This document shows, piece by piece, positions 35,166 to 44,219 of a stretch of 64,000 bases of DNA. This DNA is from Arenicellales bacterium. Lineage in GTDB: Bacteria > Pseudomonadota > Gammaproteobacteria > Arenicellales > JAJDZL01. The notes beneath the pieces were generated by a model. That model saw nothing but the letters and a program-made list of their open reading frames with translations. It was not told the DNA's origin and did no database searches. The stretch spans positions 2,353,999-2,417,998 of the forward strand of contig OX638343.1 of NCBI GenBank assembly GCA_951813075.1. The letters are read 5' to 3'. Position 1 is the stretch's first letter; every line of letters begins with the position of its first letter. Position numbers and translations under genes: made by a program.

Positions 35166-36685
35166 TAGACCGAGATCGCGATGCCGCCTCGTCTGTTGTC
35201 GCCGAATCCTTCGACCTGACCGCGGCAGTATTTTGCTGTGTGCACACCTCCGAAAAACACGTCACATCGGTCAAAGGCTGTACTATCCGGATAGTTTTCG
35301 ATGACCTGATTGATTGCGGACGCGTCAAACAGATTTTCATAATATGCGTGACTTTTGTGGTAGTGAAGTCGGGGGGAGCGAACCGCGTCCTCAACAGACA
35401 TATCGAAATCGATAAGGTTGATAAGAACCTGCAAAACTGCAGCGGGGATTCTGTTCGATCCTCCGCTGCCGGTGGCGATCAGCTCACCTTGATCGGATAG
35501 CGCAACTGTCGGTGCCATCATCGAACTGAGGCGGGTGTTTGCTGGCCAATCAGTCAGACCGTCGGGATTGACGTCGTGCTCCCCGAGCATATTGTTCATC
35601 ATGACCGCAGTGCCCGGAATGAGAGTGCCGCAGCCCTCTCCGTTACTCACCGAGACGGCCACTGCGTTTTGATCGCGGTCAATAATTGAGATATGTGTAG
35701 TTCCTCTCGGCGCCTGTGCATATGTGTGTGCAATTCGTCTGAGCATTGTGATGAGCTCCGGATCAAAGCCCATCTCATGAGCCATCCTGTTATCGCTCAA
35801 AGTGTCGCAGCCAGCCAGTGTCTCTAACACCGCTGCCAGATGCTGCGAAGTTCCGAATTTCCACGACTTGGCACTGGAATTGTTTAGCCGCGACAATCCC
35901 AACGCGATAACGATCCCTCCGCTTGAAGGTGCGGGATTGAGAAAAACACGATAACGATTGTACTGAGTGCGGATCGGCTTTCGAAGTTCGACTTGATAGT
36001 TGGCTAAGTCATCGTAATTGACAAGGCCACCGTTTTGAGCAGTCGCGTGGATCGCACTTGCAATTTCACCCCGGTAAAACAGATCATCCCCTTCGATCGC
36101 CAAAGTTTCGAGTAGGTCGGACAAGTTCGAAAAATCAATTGTCTCTCCACACTCTATCGTATTACCCGGATTGCGGCGGCTCTCGTAAATCGGCCGGGCG
36201 GAATCGCTCAGATAGATTGGAGTGAGAATTTTGAAGATGTGTGCCTGCATGTCGTTGACGACGATACCATCCTTGAGCAGGTCCAGTGCCGGCTGGATCA
36301 GTTCGGTCATTGGAATAGTGGAGTAACGACGTGCGATCTCAAAAATTCCCTTGACATACCCAGGTACTGCACTAGTTCCGCTACCGATGATGAATTCTTG
36401 TTGCGCACTACCGAAATCACATAAAAAACTTCGAGCGTCAAGGTCTTCAAGATTTTTTCGATTACGAGGAGTCTGTACAAAAAAATCATGTAGAACAGGA
36501 GCTTTATCGCGGTTGTACGCCATGAGAAATCCCCCACCACCCAAAGATGCGAGGGCTGGCTCTGCAATACACATGACGTACATCGCACCGATGGCAGCAT
36601 CAAATGCATTACCACCGCTGCGAAGAATTTCGGAGGCAGCTTTTGCCGTGGCCTCGTGCCCAGCAGTTGCGATGCCCTTGTTCAT
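35165..36685 (-). CDS. Gamma-glutamyltransferase family protein
   Basis: A 506-residue Ntn-hydrolase of the GGT family. The large-subunit part has SEILRSGGNAFDAAIGAMYVMC and SLGGGGFLMAY; the autocleavage nucleophile should be Thr329 in GTTHISIIDRD, followed by SVSNGEGCGTLIPGT and LNNMLGEHD-like MMNNMLGEHD. There is no signal peptide, so unlike E. coli Ggt it appears cytoplasmic. Members cleave gamma-glutamyl compounds such as glutathione, or act on related amides. It shares one base with the MFS gene after it. Confidence 0.92.
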   Translation of the reverse strand: MNKGIATAGHEATAKAASEILRSGGNAFDAAIGAMYVMCIAEPALASLGGGGFLMAYNRDKAPVLHDFFVQTPRNRKNLEDLDARSFLCDFGSAQQEFIIGSGTSAVPGYVKGIFEIARRYSTIPMTELIQPALDLLKDGIVVNDMQAHIFKILTPIYLSDSARPIYESRRNPGNTIECGETIDFSNLSDLLETLAIEGDDLFYRGEIASAIHATAQNGGLVNYDDLANYQVELRKPIRTQYNRYRVFLNPAPSSGGIVIALGLSRLNNSSAKSWKFGTSQHLAAVLETLAGCDTLSDNRMAHEMGFDPELITMLRRIAHTYAQAPRGTTHISIIDRDQNAVAVSVSNGEGCGTLIPGTAVMMNNMLGEHDVNPDGLTDWPANTRLSSMMAPTVALSDQGELIATGSGGSNRIPAAVLQVLINLIDFDMSVEDAVRSPRLHYHKSHAYYENLFDASAINQVIENYPDSTAFDRCDVFFGGVHTAKYCRGQVEGFGDNRRGGIAISV

Positions 36686-37052
36686 CAGTGGATTGTGAAT
36701 TTGCGACTGAATGAGATCATTTGAAAGTAGTATGGGATTTATACCGTTTAATTTTCGCCATACCTTTCAATGTGTTGCAGTTATTCAGAAGATCGGAAAT
36801 TAGCTGTCGCGGATTCCCAAATCAATTCACTTCCGGCTGATCAATGCAATCCGCCGCAACAAAATCACCCTCATATGCCAGTTTTGGGACGTTCCGACTG
36901 TGTTCGGACAGTCTGCTGAACTTGTCAACATTATTGATGTTCACGATTTTCACGTGTTGTTCTCATGGATTCTGATCAAGCTTGATTTTGGGCTTATATA
37001 ATCAACTATATTATTCGCTTATGTTACATTCATAAGGAACTGAAAAGACTAA
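36686..37052. promoter_or_regulatory. Divergent promoter region of ggt-like gene and icd
   Basis: These 367 nt hold no gene. A 6-bp inverted repeat GACTGT/ACAGTC (36896-36901 and 36908-36913, 6-bp spacer) is a possible operator. The last 60 nt before icd are very AT-rich, with TATAAT-like sequence at about 36996-37001, and AAGGAAC precedes the icd start. Confidence 0.4.
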
Positions 37053-38300
37053 ATGAAAGGTCACATCAAGATACCAGAAAACGGTGAGAAAATCACATTA
37101 GAAAACGGGGCACTGAGTGTCCCGGAAAACCCAATTATAGGGTATGTGGAAGGCGATGGAATCGGCCCGGATATCACGCGGGCATCAATGCGGGTGTGGG
37201 ATGCTGCAGTTGAGCTGGCTTACGGCGGATCCAGAAAAATTCATTGGTGCGAACTCTTCATGGGTGAGAAAGCCGGTGAGATTTATGATGGAGATTACTT
37301 TCCCGATGAAACACTCGACACTATCCAGGATCTGATCGTCGCAATCAAGGGGCCACTGTCAACGCCAGTTGGTGGTGGTTTTCGTTCGCTCAATGTCTCG
37401 CTTCGCCAGGCACTTGACTTGTACGCGTGCATCCGCCCGGTGAAATATTTCTCGGGTGTTCCGTCGCCCATGCGAAAACCTGAGGAAGTGGACGTTGTGA
37501 TTTTCAGAGAAAACACCGAAGACGTCTATTCCGGTATTGAGTTTCCAAGTGGCTCCCCTGAAAATGAAAAACTGGCCAAGTTCTTGCGAGAAGAGATGGA
37601 TGTCAGTTTTGAGGAAGGCGCAGGACTCGGTATCAAGCCAGTCAGTGAAGTCCGCACAAAACGGCTGGTCAGAAAAGCAATCGAATACGCGATTGCGGGT
37701 GGGCGCGAAAGTGTCACCCTGGTGCATAAAGGTAACATCATGAAATATACCGAAGGTGCATTTCGCTCCTGGGGTTACGAACTTGCTCGTGACGAGTTTC
37801 CTGACGACACGATCACAGAAGATGAGGTCTGGGATGAATTCGATGGCGAGGTGCCCGAAGGCAAGATTGTCATCAAGGATCGAATTGCCGATATCATGTT
37901 TCAGTTGCTGCAGTTACGCCCGGCAGAATTTGATGTAGTCGCAACAACAAACTTGAATGGAGACTACCTTTCGGATGCCGTTGCGGCTGAAGTTGGTGGG
38001 ATCGGAATTGCACCAGGCGCTAATATCGCCGACCACGTGGCGGTATTCGAAGCCACACACGGCACCGCGCCGAAGTATGCTAATAAGGACAAGGTGAATC
38101 CATCATCCCTGATGCTTTCCGGTGTCATGCTGCTTGAGTATATCGGTTGGCGCGAGGCTGCGAATCTAATCAATGCCGCTTATCCGAAAGTTATTGCGAA
38201 TGGAACGGTAACTTACGATTTTGCCAGACAGATGAGCAACGCGACTGAAGTGTCGACTAGTGAATTTGCGACCGCAGTGATAGATTCAATGAAAGCGTGA
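37053..38300 (+). CDS. icd: NADP-dependent isocitrate dehydrogenase
   Basis: A 415-residue homodimeric NADP-IDH like that of E. coli. It converts isocitrate to 2-oxoglutarate in the TCA cycle. Motifs: [19 protein letters not shown] at the start; the substrate loop [21 protein letters not shown] with the serine that AceK phosphorylates in E. coli; [17 protein letters not shown]; the metal site [17 protein letters not shown]; and [18 protein letters not shown], the NADP-specific segment. AAGGAAC lies upstream. Its stop is one base from the convergent glycosylase gene. Confidence 0.96.
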   Translation: MKGHIKIPENGEKITLENGALSVPENPIIGYVEGDGIGPDITRASMRVWDAAVELAYGGSRKIHWCELFMGEKAGEIYDGDYFPDETLDTIQDLIVAIKGPLSTPVGGGFRSLNVSLRQALDLYACIRPVKYFSGVPSPMRKPEEVDVVIFRENTEDVYSGIEFPSGSPENEKLAKFLREEMDVSFEEGAGLGIKPVSEVRTKRLVRKAIEYAIAGGRESVTLVHKGNIMKYTEGAFRSWGYELARDEFPDDTITEDEVWDEFDGEVPEGKIVIKDRIADIMFQLLQLRPAEFDVVATTNLNGDYLSDAVAAEVGGIGIAPGANIADHVAVFEATHGTAPKYANKDKVNPSSLMLSGVMLLEYIGWREAANLINAAYPKVIANGTVTYDFARQMSNATEVSTSEFATAVIDSMKA

Positions 38301-38301
38301 T

Positions 38302-38964
38302 TCAATTTTTCGAGCGAAAATCCGGATCGGCAGCGCGCCATAGATACCAGCTGGCAACGCTGCGGTAGGGCTTCCAGCGTTCACCATGCTGTTTCAGCTC
38401 TTCAGGACTTGGCATGTCATTCAGGTTGAACGCAACTTTGAAACCGCGTCGCACCCCAAGGTCGTTGTCCGGCAGAACATCGCTTCGGCCCAGATTGAAG
38501 ATCAATAGCATCTGTACAGTCCACGGTCCGATACCACGTACAGTTGTGAAAACATCAATCAGCTCTGAGTCAGTCATACACTGAACATTTCCAGGTGTTG
38601 GTAACGAACCGGCGTCTTCTTTTTCTGCCAAATCCCAAACTGCTCTAATTTTCGATTGCGAAAGACCACAGGCTCGCAACCGATCAAAGTCGGTAGTTAT
38701 CAACTGTTTTGGTTGTGGAAATTCATTACCGTACAGTTCGAGAACCCGACCTAAAATGGCTTTGGCTGCATAACCCGAAAGCTGCTGATAGACGATTGAT
38801 CGCAACAGTGCCTCGAAAGGTGTCATATCTGAACGGAGTTCCAGTCGATACTCTCCGATCTCCCTAGTCAGATTGAAAAGTGGTTGGTCGACCTTCTCAA
38901 AATGTCGAACTGCGGTATCCGGGTCGTAGGGGTATTGGGTAGAGAAGTCGGAGGTCCAGACCAT
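38302..38964 (-). CDS. DNA-3-methyladenine glycosylase, AlkA-like (HhH-GPD)
   Basis: A 220-residue base-excision glycosylase. It has the HhH-GPD core: IVYQQLSGYAAKAILGR, the helix-hairpin-helix FTTVRGIGPWTVQMLLIF and the catalytic aspartate in LPDNDLGVRRG, then WKPYRSVASWYLWR. It lacks the N-terminal domain of E. coli AlkA, so it is the shorter type seen in yeast MAG1-like and many bacterial enzymes. It removes alkylated purines. Its ATG overlaps the TGA of the OmpA-domain gene. Confidence 0.92.
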   Translation of the reverse strand: MVWTSDFSTQYPYDPDTAVRHFEKVDQPLFNLTREIGEYRLELRSDMTPFEALLRSIVYQQLSGYAAKAILGRVLELYGNEFPQPKQLITTDFDRLRACGLSQSKIRAVWDLAEKEDAGSLPTPGNVQCMTDSELIDVFTTVRGIGPWTVQMLLIFNLGRSDVLPDNDLGVRRGFKVAFNLNDMPSPEELKQHGERWKPYRSVASWYLWRAADPDFRSKN

Positions 38965-41015
38965 CAGTTGTGAGTTCTTTCAGCGAGTTCCGGGACGAGT
39001 CGAATTTCAATTCGACGATTCGCAGCACGCCCTTCGTCAGAATCATTCGAGGCGATTGGGCGTAGCGGACCGTATCCAACAACCCGCAAACTTTCTTCAG
39101 GAACACCTTGGGTGATCAGAAAGTTGGCTGCTGCTGCTGCACGGGCTGCAGACAGTTCCCAATTGGTTGGATAAAATTGCGCGAGCCTGGCCGAAATTTT
39201 CTTGCTGTCAGTATGACCTTCAATGCTGACGATTCTGCCGGGAAAATTCAAAAGTTGCTCGGAGAGATTTGCCAGAGCGGCAAATCCGCGTTCGTTCAGT
39301 CTGGCTGAACCCGATTCGTAAACCACATCTGACTTCAAGGTAATTGCTGAGAAATCCGAAATCAGCCTTTCCATCTGTGTTTGTTTGACATGCAGTTCGT
39401 CAGACAGGGAAGCAGCCAGCTCTTTTTGAAGTACGAGAAGAGATTCTGCGTCGGATTCGGTGGTTCGGATCTGATTGCGAATGCGTCGCAAATGTTTACT
39501 TGCGTAGCGTAATCGGGTACTCAGATATTCAACATCCTCTCTGGTATTGGTCAATTCAGCGTCGCTTTGATTCAATGCGACTGCTAAATTCTGAAGTTCG
39601 TTCTGCAACGACTCTTTTTCCGCTGAGAGTATGTCGATTGTCTGCCTGCTGTTTGACAAATCTGCTTCCAGCGAAGATTTTTCTGCAAGAGAATTCTCAT
39701 GCGCGGATTGAAAGCTGGCAGTTCGTGCATTGGCGTTTGCTAGATTCACTGTCAAGGATTGCATTTCCTTGATCAACTCCGAGTTCTCGGTCTGCAATTC
39801 GGCTGTCTGCGCACTCACGATCTCCAGTTGCGAATTCAAGTTTTGCACATTTGAATTCAAACCAGCGTTATCAGATTGCAATTTGTCTGAACGTGCACTG
39901 GCGATCTCTAGTTCTGCTGTCAAATACAGCACCTCTGCTTTCAAGTCTGCAATATCGGTTTGCAGATTGGTTGATTGAGGAATTTCAGAATCTGAATCAC
40001 TTGTCGAGACCTGCTCTGTCTCACTTTGCGGCTGCGATTCGGCTGTCTGCACACTCGCTCCCCCTCGTTCGTTTGTCAGTGTCTGTAGTCTCTCATTCAA
40101 ATCAGTGTTATCAGATTGCAATTTGTCTGCACGTGCACTGGCGATTTCTAGTTCTGCTGTCAAATACAGCACCTCTGCTTTCAAGTCTGCAATATCAGTT
40201 TGCAGGTTGTTTGATTGAGTAGTTTCAGTATCTGAATCACTCGTTGAAACCTGTTCTGTCTCACTTTGCGGCTGCGATTCGGCTGTCTGCACACTCGAGG
40301 CCATCATTTCATCTGTCAGTGCCTGTAATTCCTCATTCGGATCAGCGTTGTCAATTTGCAGTTCAAGTGCGCGTGCATTTGCCAACTCCAACTCGGCAGT
40401 TAACGTTTGCACTTCCTCCTTCACATCCAACTCGGCAGTTAACGTTTGCACTTCCTCCTTCACATCCAACTCCGCGGTTAACGTTTGCACTTCCTCTTTC
40501 ACATCCAACTCGGCAGTTAACGTTTGCACTTCCTCCTTCACATCGGAGTTGGTGGATTCAATTTGTTCTGTCATCTGCTGAGCTTCGCCCACTTGCGAAC
40601 TAGGAGTTTTACCGACAGTTTCAGGGATAACAGTGTTTACTTCGCTGTTTCGTACTTCAGACAGTATCGACTCCAATTTGGCTTTGGCTTCGTCTTTTTC
40701 AAATTTTGTCTGGTCCAATTGCTGAATCAGCTGAGTAATCTCGCTAGACGTCCCATTGATGTCACTTTTCAAGTTCTCATTCAACGTTCGAAGAGCAGTG
40801 TTTTCCTCGATCAGACTTTTATGTGACAGACGCAGTTCATCGAAATTACTTTGCAGACTTTCAATCTCACCAACTAGGTCGTTTTCAGGCTGCGCGACGA
40901 CTACAGCTTGAACTGGAGGTGCTTCGTCATTTGTATTGAGATTGTAGACCCAGCTCAGAATGGCGACGACGGCCATTACAATTGCGATGATCCAGGCAAA
41001 ATTGTTAGTTTGCAC
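38964..41015 (-). CDS. Membrane-anchored coiled-coil protein with C-terminal OmpA peptidoglycan-binding domain
   Basis: A 683-residue protein. Residues 7-24 form one membrane helix (WIIAIVMAVVAILSWVY). A very long acidic, Gln/Leu/Glu-rich coiled coil runs from about 45 to 550. It includes four exact or near-exact copies of DVKEEVQTLTAEL and a duplicated segment of about 80 residues with SQPQSETEQVSTSDSD. The end (about 570-675) is an OmpA/MotB domain: YESGSARLNERG, SIEGHTDSKKI, AARAAAAANFLITQGVPE and GRAANRRIEIRL, with the peptidoglycan-binding Asp and Arg residues. It probably links the inner membrane to the cell wall, the coil acting as a spacer. Confidence 0.88.
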   Translation of the reverse strand: MQTNNFAWIIAIVMAVVAILSWVYNLNTNDEAPPVQAVVVAQPENDLVGEIESLQSNFDELRLSHKSLIEENTALRTLNENLKSDINGTSSEITQLIQQLDQTKFEKDEAKAKLESILSEVRNSEVNTVIPETVGKTPSSQVGEAQQMTEQIESTNSDVKEEVQTLTAELDVKEEVQTLTAELDVKEEVQTLTAELDVKEEVQTLTAELELANARALELQIDNADPNEELQALTDEMMASSVQTAESQPQSETEQVSTSDSDTETTQSNNLQTDIADLKAEVLYLTAELEIASARADKLQSDNTDLNERLQTLTNERGGASVQTAESQPQSETEQVSTSDSDSEIPQSTNLQTDIADLKAEVLYLTAELEIASARSDKLQSDNAGLNSNVQNLNSQLEIVSAQTAELQTENSELIKEMQSLTVNLANANARTASFQSAHENSLAEKSSLEADLSNSRQTIDILSAEKESLQNELQNLAVALNQSDAELTNTREDVEYLSTRLRYASKHLRRIRNQIRTTESDAESLLVLQKELAASLSDELHVKQTQMERLISDFSAITLKSDVVYESGSARLNERGFAALANLSEQLLNFPGRIVSIEGHTDSKKISARLAQFYPTNWELSAARAAAAANFLITQGVPEESLRVVGYGPLRPIASNDSDEGRAANRRIEIRLVPELAERTHN
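39860..40330 (-). repeat. Imperfect 240-bp direct repeat in coding sequence
   Basis: The segment around 39901-39965 recurs at 40141-40205 with few changes, a period of exactly 240 bp (80 codons). The repeat also carries the SQPQSETEQVSTSDSD linker twice (near 39970-40060 and 40215-40300). It lies inside the coiled-coil protein and keeps the reading frame. Confidence 0.8.
40389..40544 (-). repeat. Four tandem 39-bp repeats in coding sequence
   Basis: A 39-bp unit is repeated four times with only a few substitutions (third copy has CCGCGG for TCGGCA and one C to T). Each codes for 13 residues, DVKEEVQTLTAEL. The near-identity at DNA level means recent expansion by slippage or unequal recombination, and copy number may vary between strains. 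Confidence 0.9.
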
Positions 41016-41377
41016 AGTCGACTCCCCAATTGAACGATTGACAAAAGAAGTTGAGATGAAATCCTGTAAGGAACAGGTTCCGATTTAGAAATACTTAAGA
41101 TATGATTGTAGAGGCATACGGTCAAAAGACAATTATATGTTTGATTCAACTTCAATCCTGTATTGTATTGCGTTCCGATAAGTTGAATGTTGTGAACTTT
41201 AGTTGCAGGCCGCATACAAATAACAAGCTATCAGGCGTTCATAATTTATTCAAAGAGTGATTTGTAATCGATGATCGCTTATCAAGCACACGTTCATCAA
41301 CAGCAGCGATGAACCCGTTGAAACAAATGTTCTGGAGAATTTTTTCTTTACCCAACTTCTGTTCAATTGGGAAGATC
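41016..41377. other. Intergenic region (362 nt) without recognised features
   Basis: Lies between the OmpA-domain gene and the histidine phosphatase gene, both on the minus strand. It should contain the promoter of the former. I see only short, weak inverted repeats and no gene. Confidence 0.5.
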
Positions 41378-41974
41378 TTACGTGACCTCCCAGGTTGACA
41401 CACAGCACTTCCCAACCGTATTCCACACTTCAACGACATCGTTTCTCTGCTTGTACCGACTGAGAGTCGCTCGACGTGAATCTCCAGAAATGACAGATTT
41501 CAGCGCCATCAAGCTCATCTGATGCGCAACGACAAGGATCTGCGGAGCGACTTGCGTTGCACTAAGATCTTCGAAAAAATCTCCAACTCGCTTCTTCAGC
41601 TGATCAAAGGACTCGCCACCGGGTGCCGGGATGCGAAAATTTTCGCGTCGCCAAAGCTCATACTCTTGCGTTCCAACTTCTCTCTCAATCTCATTTTCAT
41701 TTCGTCCATCATATTGGCCAAGATCAATTTCTATCAATCGATCATCAACTGATACGCTAAACGGTTCAGCCGCAATTATCCTGGCTGTCTCCACCGCACG
41801 CGACAAGGGAGAACTGTAGATGTTGTCTCTGCTGACGTTTTGTGAGCGAAGTTCACCACCAATGGCGTTCGCAAGAGCTTTACCCTCGCGGTTCAGTGGT
41901 ATGTCGACACGCCCTTGCCAGCGACGCTGCTGGTTATAATGAGTTGGGCCGTGCCTGATCAGATAAAGTTCCAC
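41378..41974 (-). CDS. Histidine phosphatase family protein (phosphoglycerate mutase-like)
   Basis: A 198-residue branch-1 histidine phosphatase. The catalytic motif YLIRHGPTHYN carries the phosphorylated histidine; IYSSPLSRAVETARI gives the second arginine, and VVAHQMSLMAL the second histidine. The glutamate of ERIEIDLGQYDGR-like text (LIEIDLGQYDGRNENE) is also present. Size suits CobC (alpha-ribazole phosphatase) or a general phosphatase; no cobalamin genes are nearby, so substrate is open. Confidence 0.9.
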   Translation of the reverse strand: MELYLIRHGPTHYNQQRRWQGRVDIPLNREGKALANAIGGELRSQNVSRDNIYSSPLSRAVETARIIAAEPFSVSVDDRLIEIDLGQYDGRNENEIEREVGTQEYELWRRENFRIPAPGGESFDQLKKRVGDFFEDLSATQVAPQILVVAHQMSLMALKSVISGDSRRATLSRYKQRNDVVEVWNTVGKCCVSTWEVT

Positions 41975-42072
41975 TCTGGAAATAGAAAATATTTGAGGGA
42001 GTGAATCAGACTAAAATGTCAAAGCGGAATATTGAATACTCTCAAAATATAACCTAATCGGAATTCGATCAA

Positions 42073-44202
42073 ATGAAAAAAGCCTTTCTTCTTGCAATCG
42101 TCGTAGGGCTGGTTGTAGTTTATTTTCTATTTGATCTCGGTCAGTATCTAGACCTGGATTATTTTGCGCTGCAACAGGAAAAAATTCAGGCTTATCGCGA
42201 CTCATTTCCGATTCGCACTGCCGTTATCTTCTTCGTTCTTTATATCCTTGTGACAGGACTGTCATTGCCGGGTGCGGCCATTGCCACACTGATCGGTGGA
42301 GCGATATTCGGGCTTCTTTGGGGTACCGTCCTGGTATCCTTCGCATCCGTCATTGGTGCTTCGTGCGCTTTTCTGATTTCACGGCATATCTTGAGAGACA
42401 CGATTCAGAATCGTTACGGCGAGCGATTGCGGACCATCAACAAGGGGATCGAAAAAGACGGCGCGGTCTACCTGTTCACATTGCGAATGGTTCCGATTTT
42501 CCCATTTTTCGTGATCAACCTGGTGATGGGTCTGACACCGATGCGTCTAGCCACCTATTTTGTCATCAGTCAAATCGGGATGCTACCCGGAACAGTCGTC
42601 TACGTCAATGCGGGCACCCAACTCGCCAAAATTGACTCTATATCTGCCATCCTTTCACCAGCCCTTATTGCATCATTCGTATTGCTTGGAATATTCCCGC
42701 TTATAGCCAAGCTCATCATCAATTCCCTGAAAGCTCGCAAAGCACTTGGAAAGTTTAAGAAACCCAAGAAGTTCGATTTCAATACGGTTGTTATTGGTGC
42801 AGGGTCTGCGGGACTCGTCGCAGCCTATATCGCTGCCGCAGTCAAAGCCAAGGTTGCTCTGATCGAGAAGGAGAAAATGGGCGGTGACTGCCTGAATACC
42901 GGATGTGTCCCATCCAAAGCCATTATCCGAACCGCCAAGTTTTTATCCCACGTAAAGCGCAGTAGCGAATTCGGTGTACATACAGCCAGCGCCGAGTATG
43001 ATTTCAAAGATGTGATGGATCGAATTCGCGGGATCATTGGTGTGATCGAACATCACGATTCTGTAGAACGGTATACAGGACTGGGTGTGGACTGTTTCTC
43101 GGGTCATGCCTACATTGAATCGCCTTATTGCGTGGATGTCGGGGGTGAGAAACTGACGACCCGTAGCATTCTGATCGCTTCGGGAGCCGAACCAGTTGTC
43201 CCACCGTTGCCCGGTATCGATGATATTCCGTACTACACATCAGATACCATCTGGGAGATTGAGCAGTTGCCAAGGCGACTACTGGTATTGGGTGGCGGTC
43301 CCATTGGTTGTGAACTGTCGCAGGCATTCGCCCGACTCGGTTCCGAAGTTACCCAGGTACAGAGACTCGACCGTATCATGCCGAGGGAGGATCGGGAATT
43401 TTCCGAGATGGTTCTCGAGCAGTTCAAGCTCGAGGGTATCGATGTGAGACTACAGCACTCGGCCAAGCGGTTTCACTCCGAAAACGGTTCAATGACGCTG
43501 ATCTGTGACCACGCGGACCAGGAGGTTCAGATTGAGTTCGACGTGCTGTTGATTGCAGTCGGTCGACGCGCCAGAATAAAGGGGTTCGGACTGGAGGAAC
43601 TGGGTGTTGAACTGAGTGACCGTGGTACGATCGAAATCAACGAATTTCTTGAAACCAACATTCCAAACATCTACGCGATTGGCGATGTAGCTGGCCCATA
43701 TCAGTTCACTCATTTTGGCGCTCATCAGGCAACGTCAGCCGCATCAAACGCGCTGCTAAGACCATTTTTCCGACGTCGAGTTGACTACTCTGTCATACCT
43801 TGGGCGACATTCACCGAGCCTGAGGTAGCCCGAGTCGGGTTGAATGAGCAGGAAGCAAAGCAGCAAAACATCGATTACGAAGTGACGGTTTACGATTTCA
43901 AGGATCTGTCACGAGCGATCGCCGACAGTGAGGCAAGTGGTCAGGTCAAGGTGCTGACGCCACCTGGAAAAGACCGAATTCTGGGTGTTACCATTGCTGG
44001 TGAACATGCTGGTGATCTGTTACACGAGTTCGTGTTAGCGATGCAGAATCGTCTGGGACTGAATAAGATTCTTGGAACAATACATATTTATCCTACACTG
44101 GCCGAATCGGCGCGGTTTGCAGCTGGAAATTGGAAGCGCCGACAAGTCTCCGAAAGAACCATGCGCATGCTCAGAGGATTCAACAATTGGCGTAGAAGCT
44201 AA
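42073..44202 (+). CDS. TVP38/TMEM64 membrane domain fused to pyridine nucleotide-disulfide oxidoreductase
   Basis: A 709-residue fusion. Residues 1 to about 225 are a TVP38/TMEM64 (DedA-like, SNARE-associated) membrane domain with about five or six helices and the family stretches GAAIATLIGGAIFGLLWG and LRMVPIFPFFVINLVMGLTPM. From about 236 to the end is a class I flavoprotein disulfide reductase: FAD motif VVIGAGSAGLVAAYIAA, redox pair Cys273/Cys278 in GGDCLNTGCVPSK, NAD(P) motif LLVLGGGPIGCELSQAFARLG, FAD motif YAIGDVAGPYQFTHF and a dimer domain with HIYPTLAES where the active-site His would be in HP/YP. It is most like mercuric reductase/dihydrolipoamide dehydrogenase but lacks the C-terminal Cys pair of MerA. 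Function unknown. Confidence 0.9.
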   Translation: MKKAFLLAIVVGLVVVYFLFDLGQYLDLDYFALQQEKIQAYRDSFPIRTAVIFFVLYILVTGLSLPGAAIATLIGGAIFGLLWGTVLVSFASVIGASCAFLISRHILRDTIQNRYGERLRTINKGIEKDGAVYLFTLRMVPIFPFFVINLVMGLTPMRLATYFVISQIGMLPGTVVYVNAGTQLAKIDSISAILSPALIASFVLLGIFPLIAKLIINSLKARKALGKFKKPKKFDFNTVVIGAGSAGLVAAYIAAAVKAKVALIEKEKMGGDCLNTGCVPSKAIIRTAKFLSHVKRSSEFGVHTASAEYDFKDVMDRIRGIIGVIEHHDSVERYTGLGVDCFSGHAYIESPYCVDVGGEKLTTRSILIASGAEPVVPPLPGIDDIPYYTSDTIWEIEQLPRRLLVLGGGPIGCELSQAFARLGSEVTQVQRLDRIMPREDREFSEMVLEQFKLEGIDVRLQHSAKRFHSENGSMTLICDHADQEVQIEFDVLLIAVGRRARIKGFGLEELGVELSDRGTIEINEFLETNIPNIYAIGDVAGPYQFTHFGAHQATSAASNALLRPFFRRRVDYSVIPWATFTEPEVARVGLNEQEAKQQNIDYEVTVYDFKDLSRAIADSEASGQVKVLTPPGKDRILGVTIAGEHAGDLLHEFVLAMQNRLGLNKILGTIHIYPTLAESARFAAGNWKRRQVSERTMRMLRGFNNWRRS

Positions 44203-44219
44203 AAGTCGCCTGCGTTGGT

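Noticed and set aside
40244-40603. Plus-strand frame with repeated peptide units, and possible CRISPR-like 39-bp repeats
   Set aside because: The repeats are contiguous without spacers and code in frame for the minus-strand coiled-coil protein; the plus-strand frame is its shadow.
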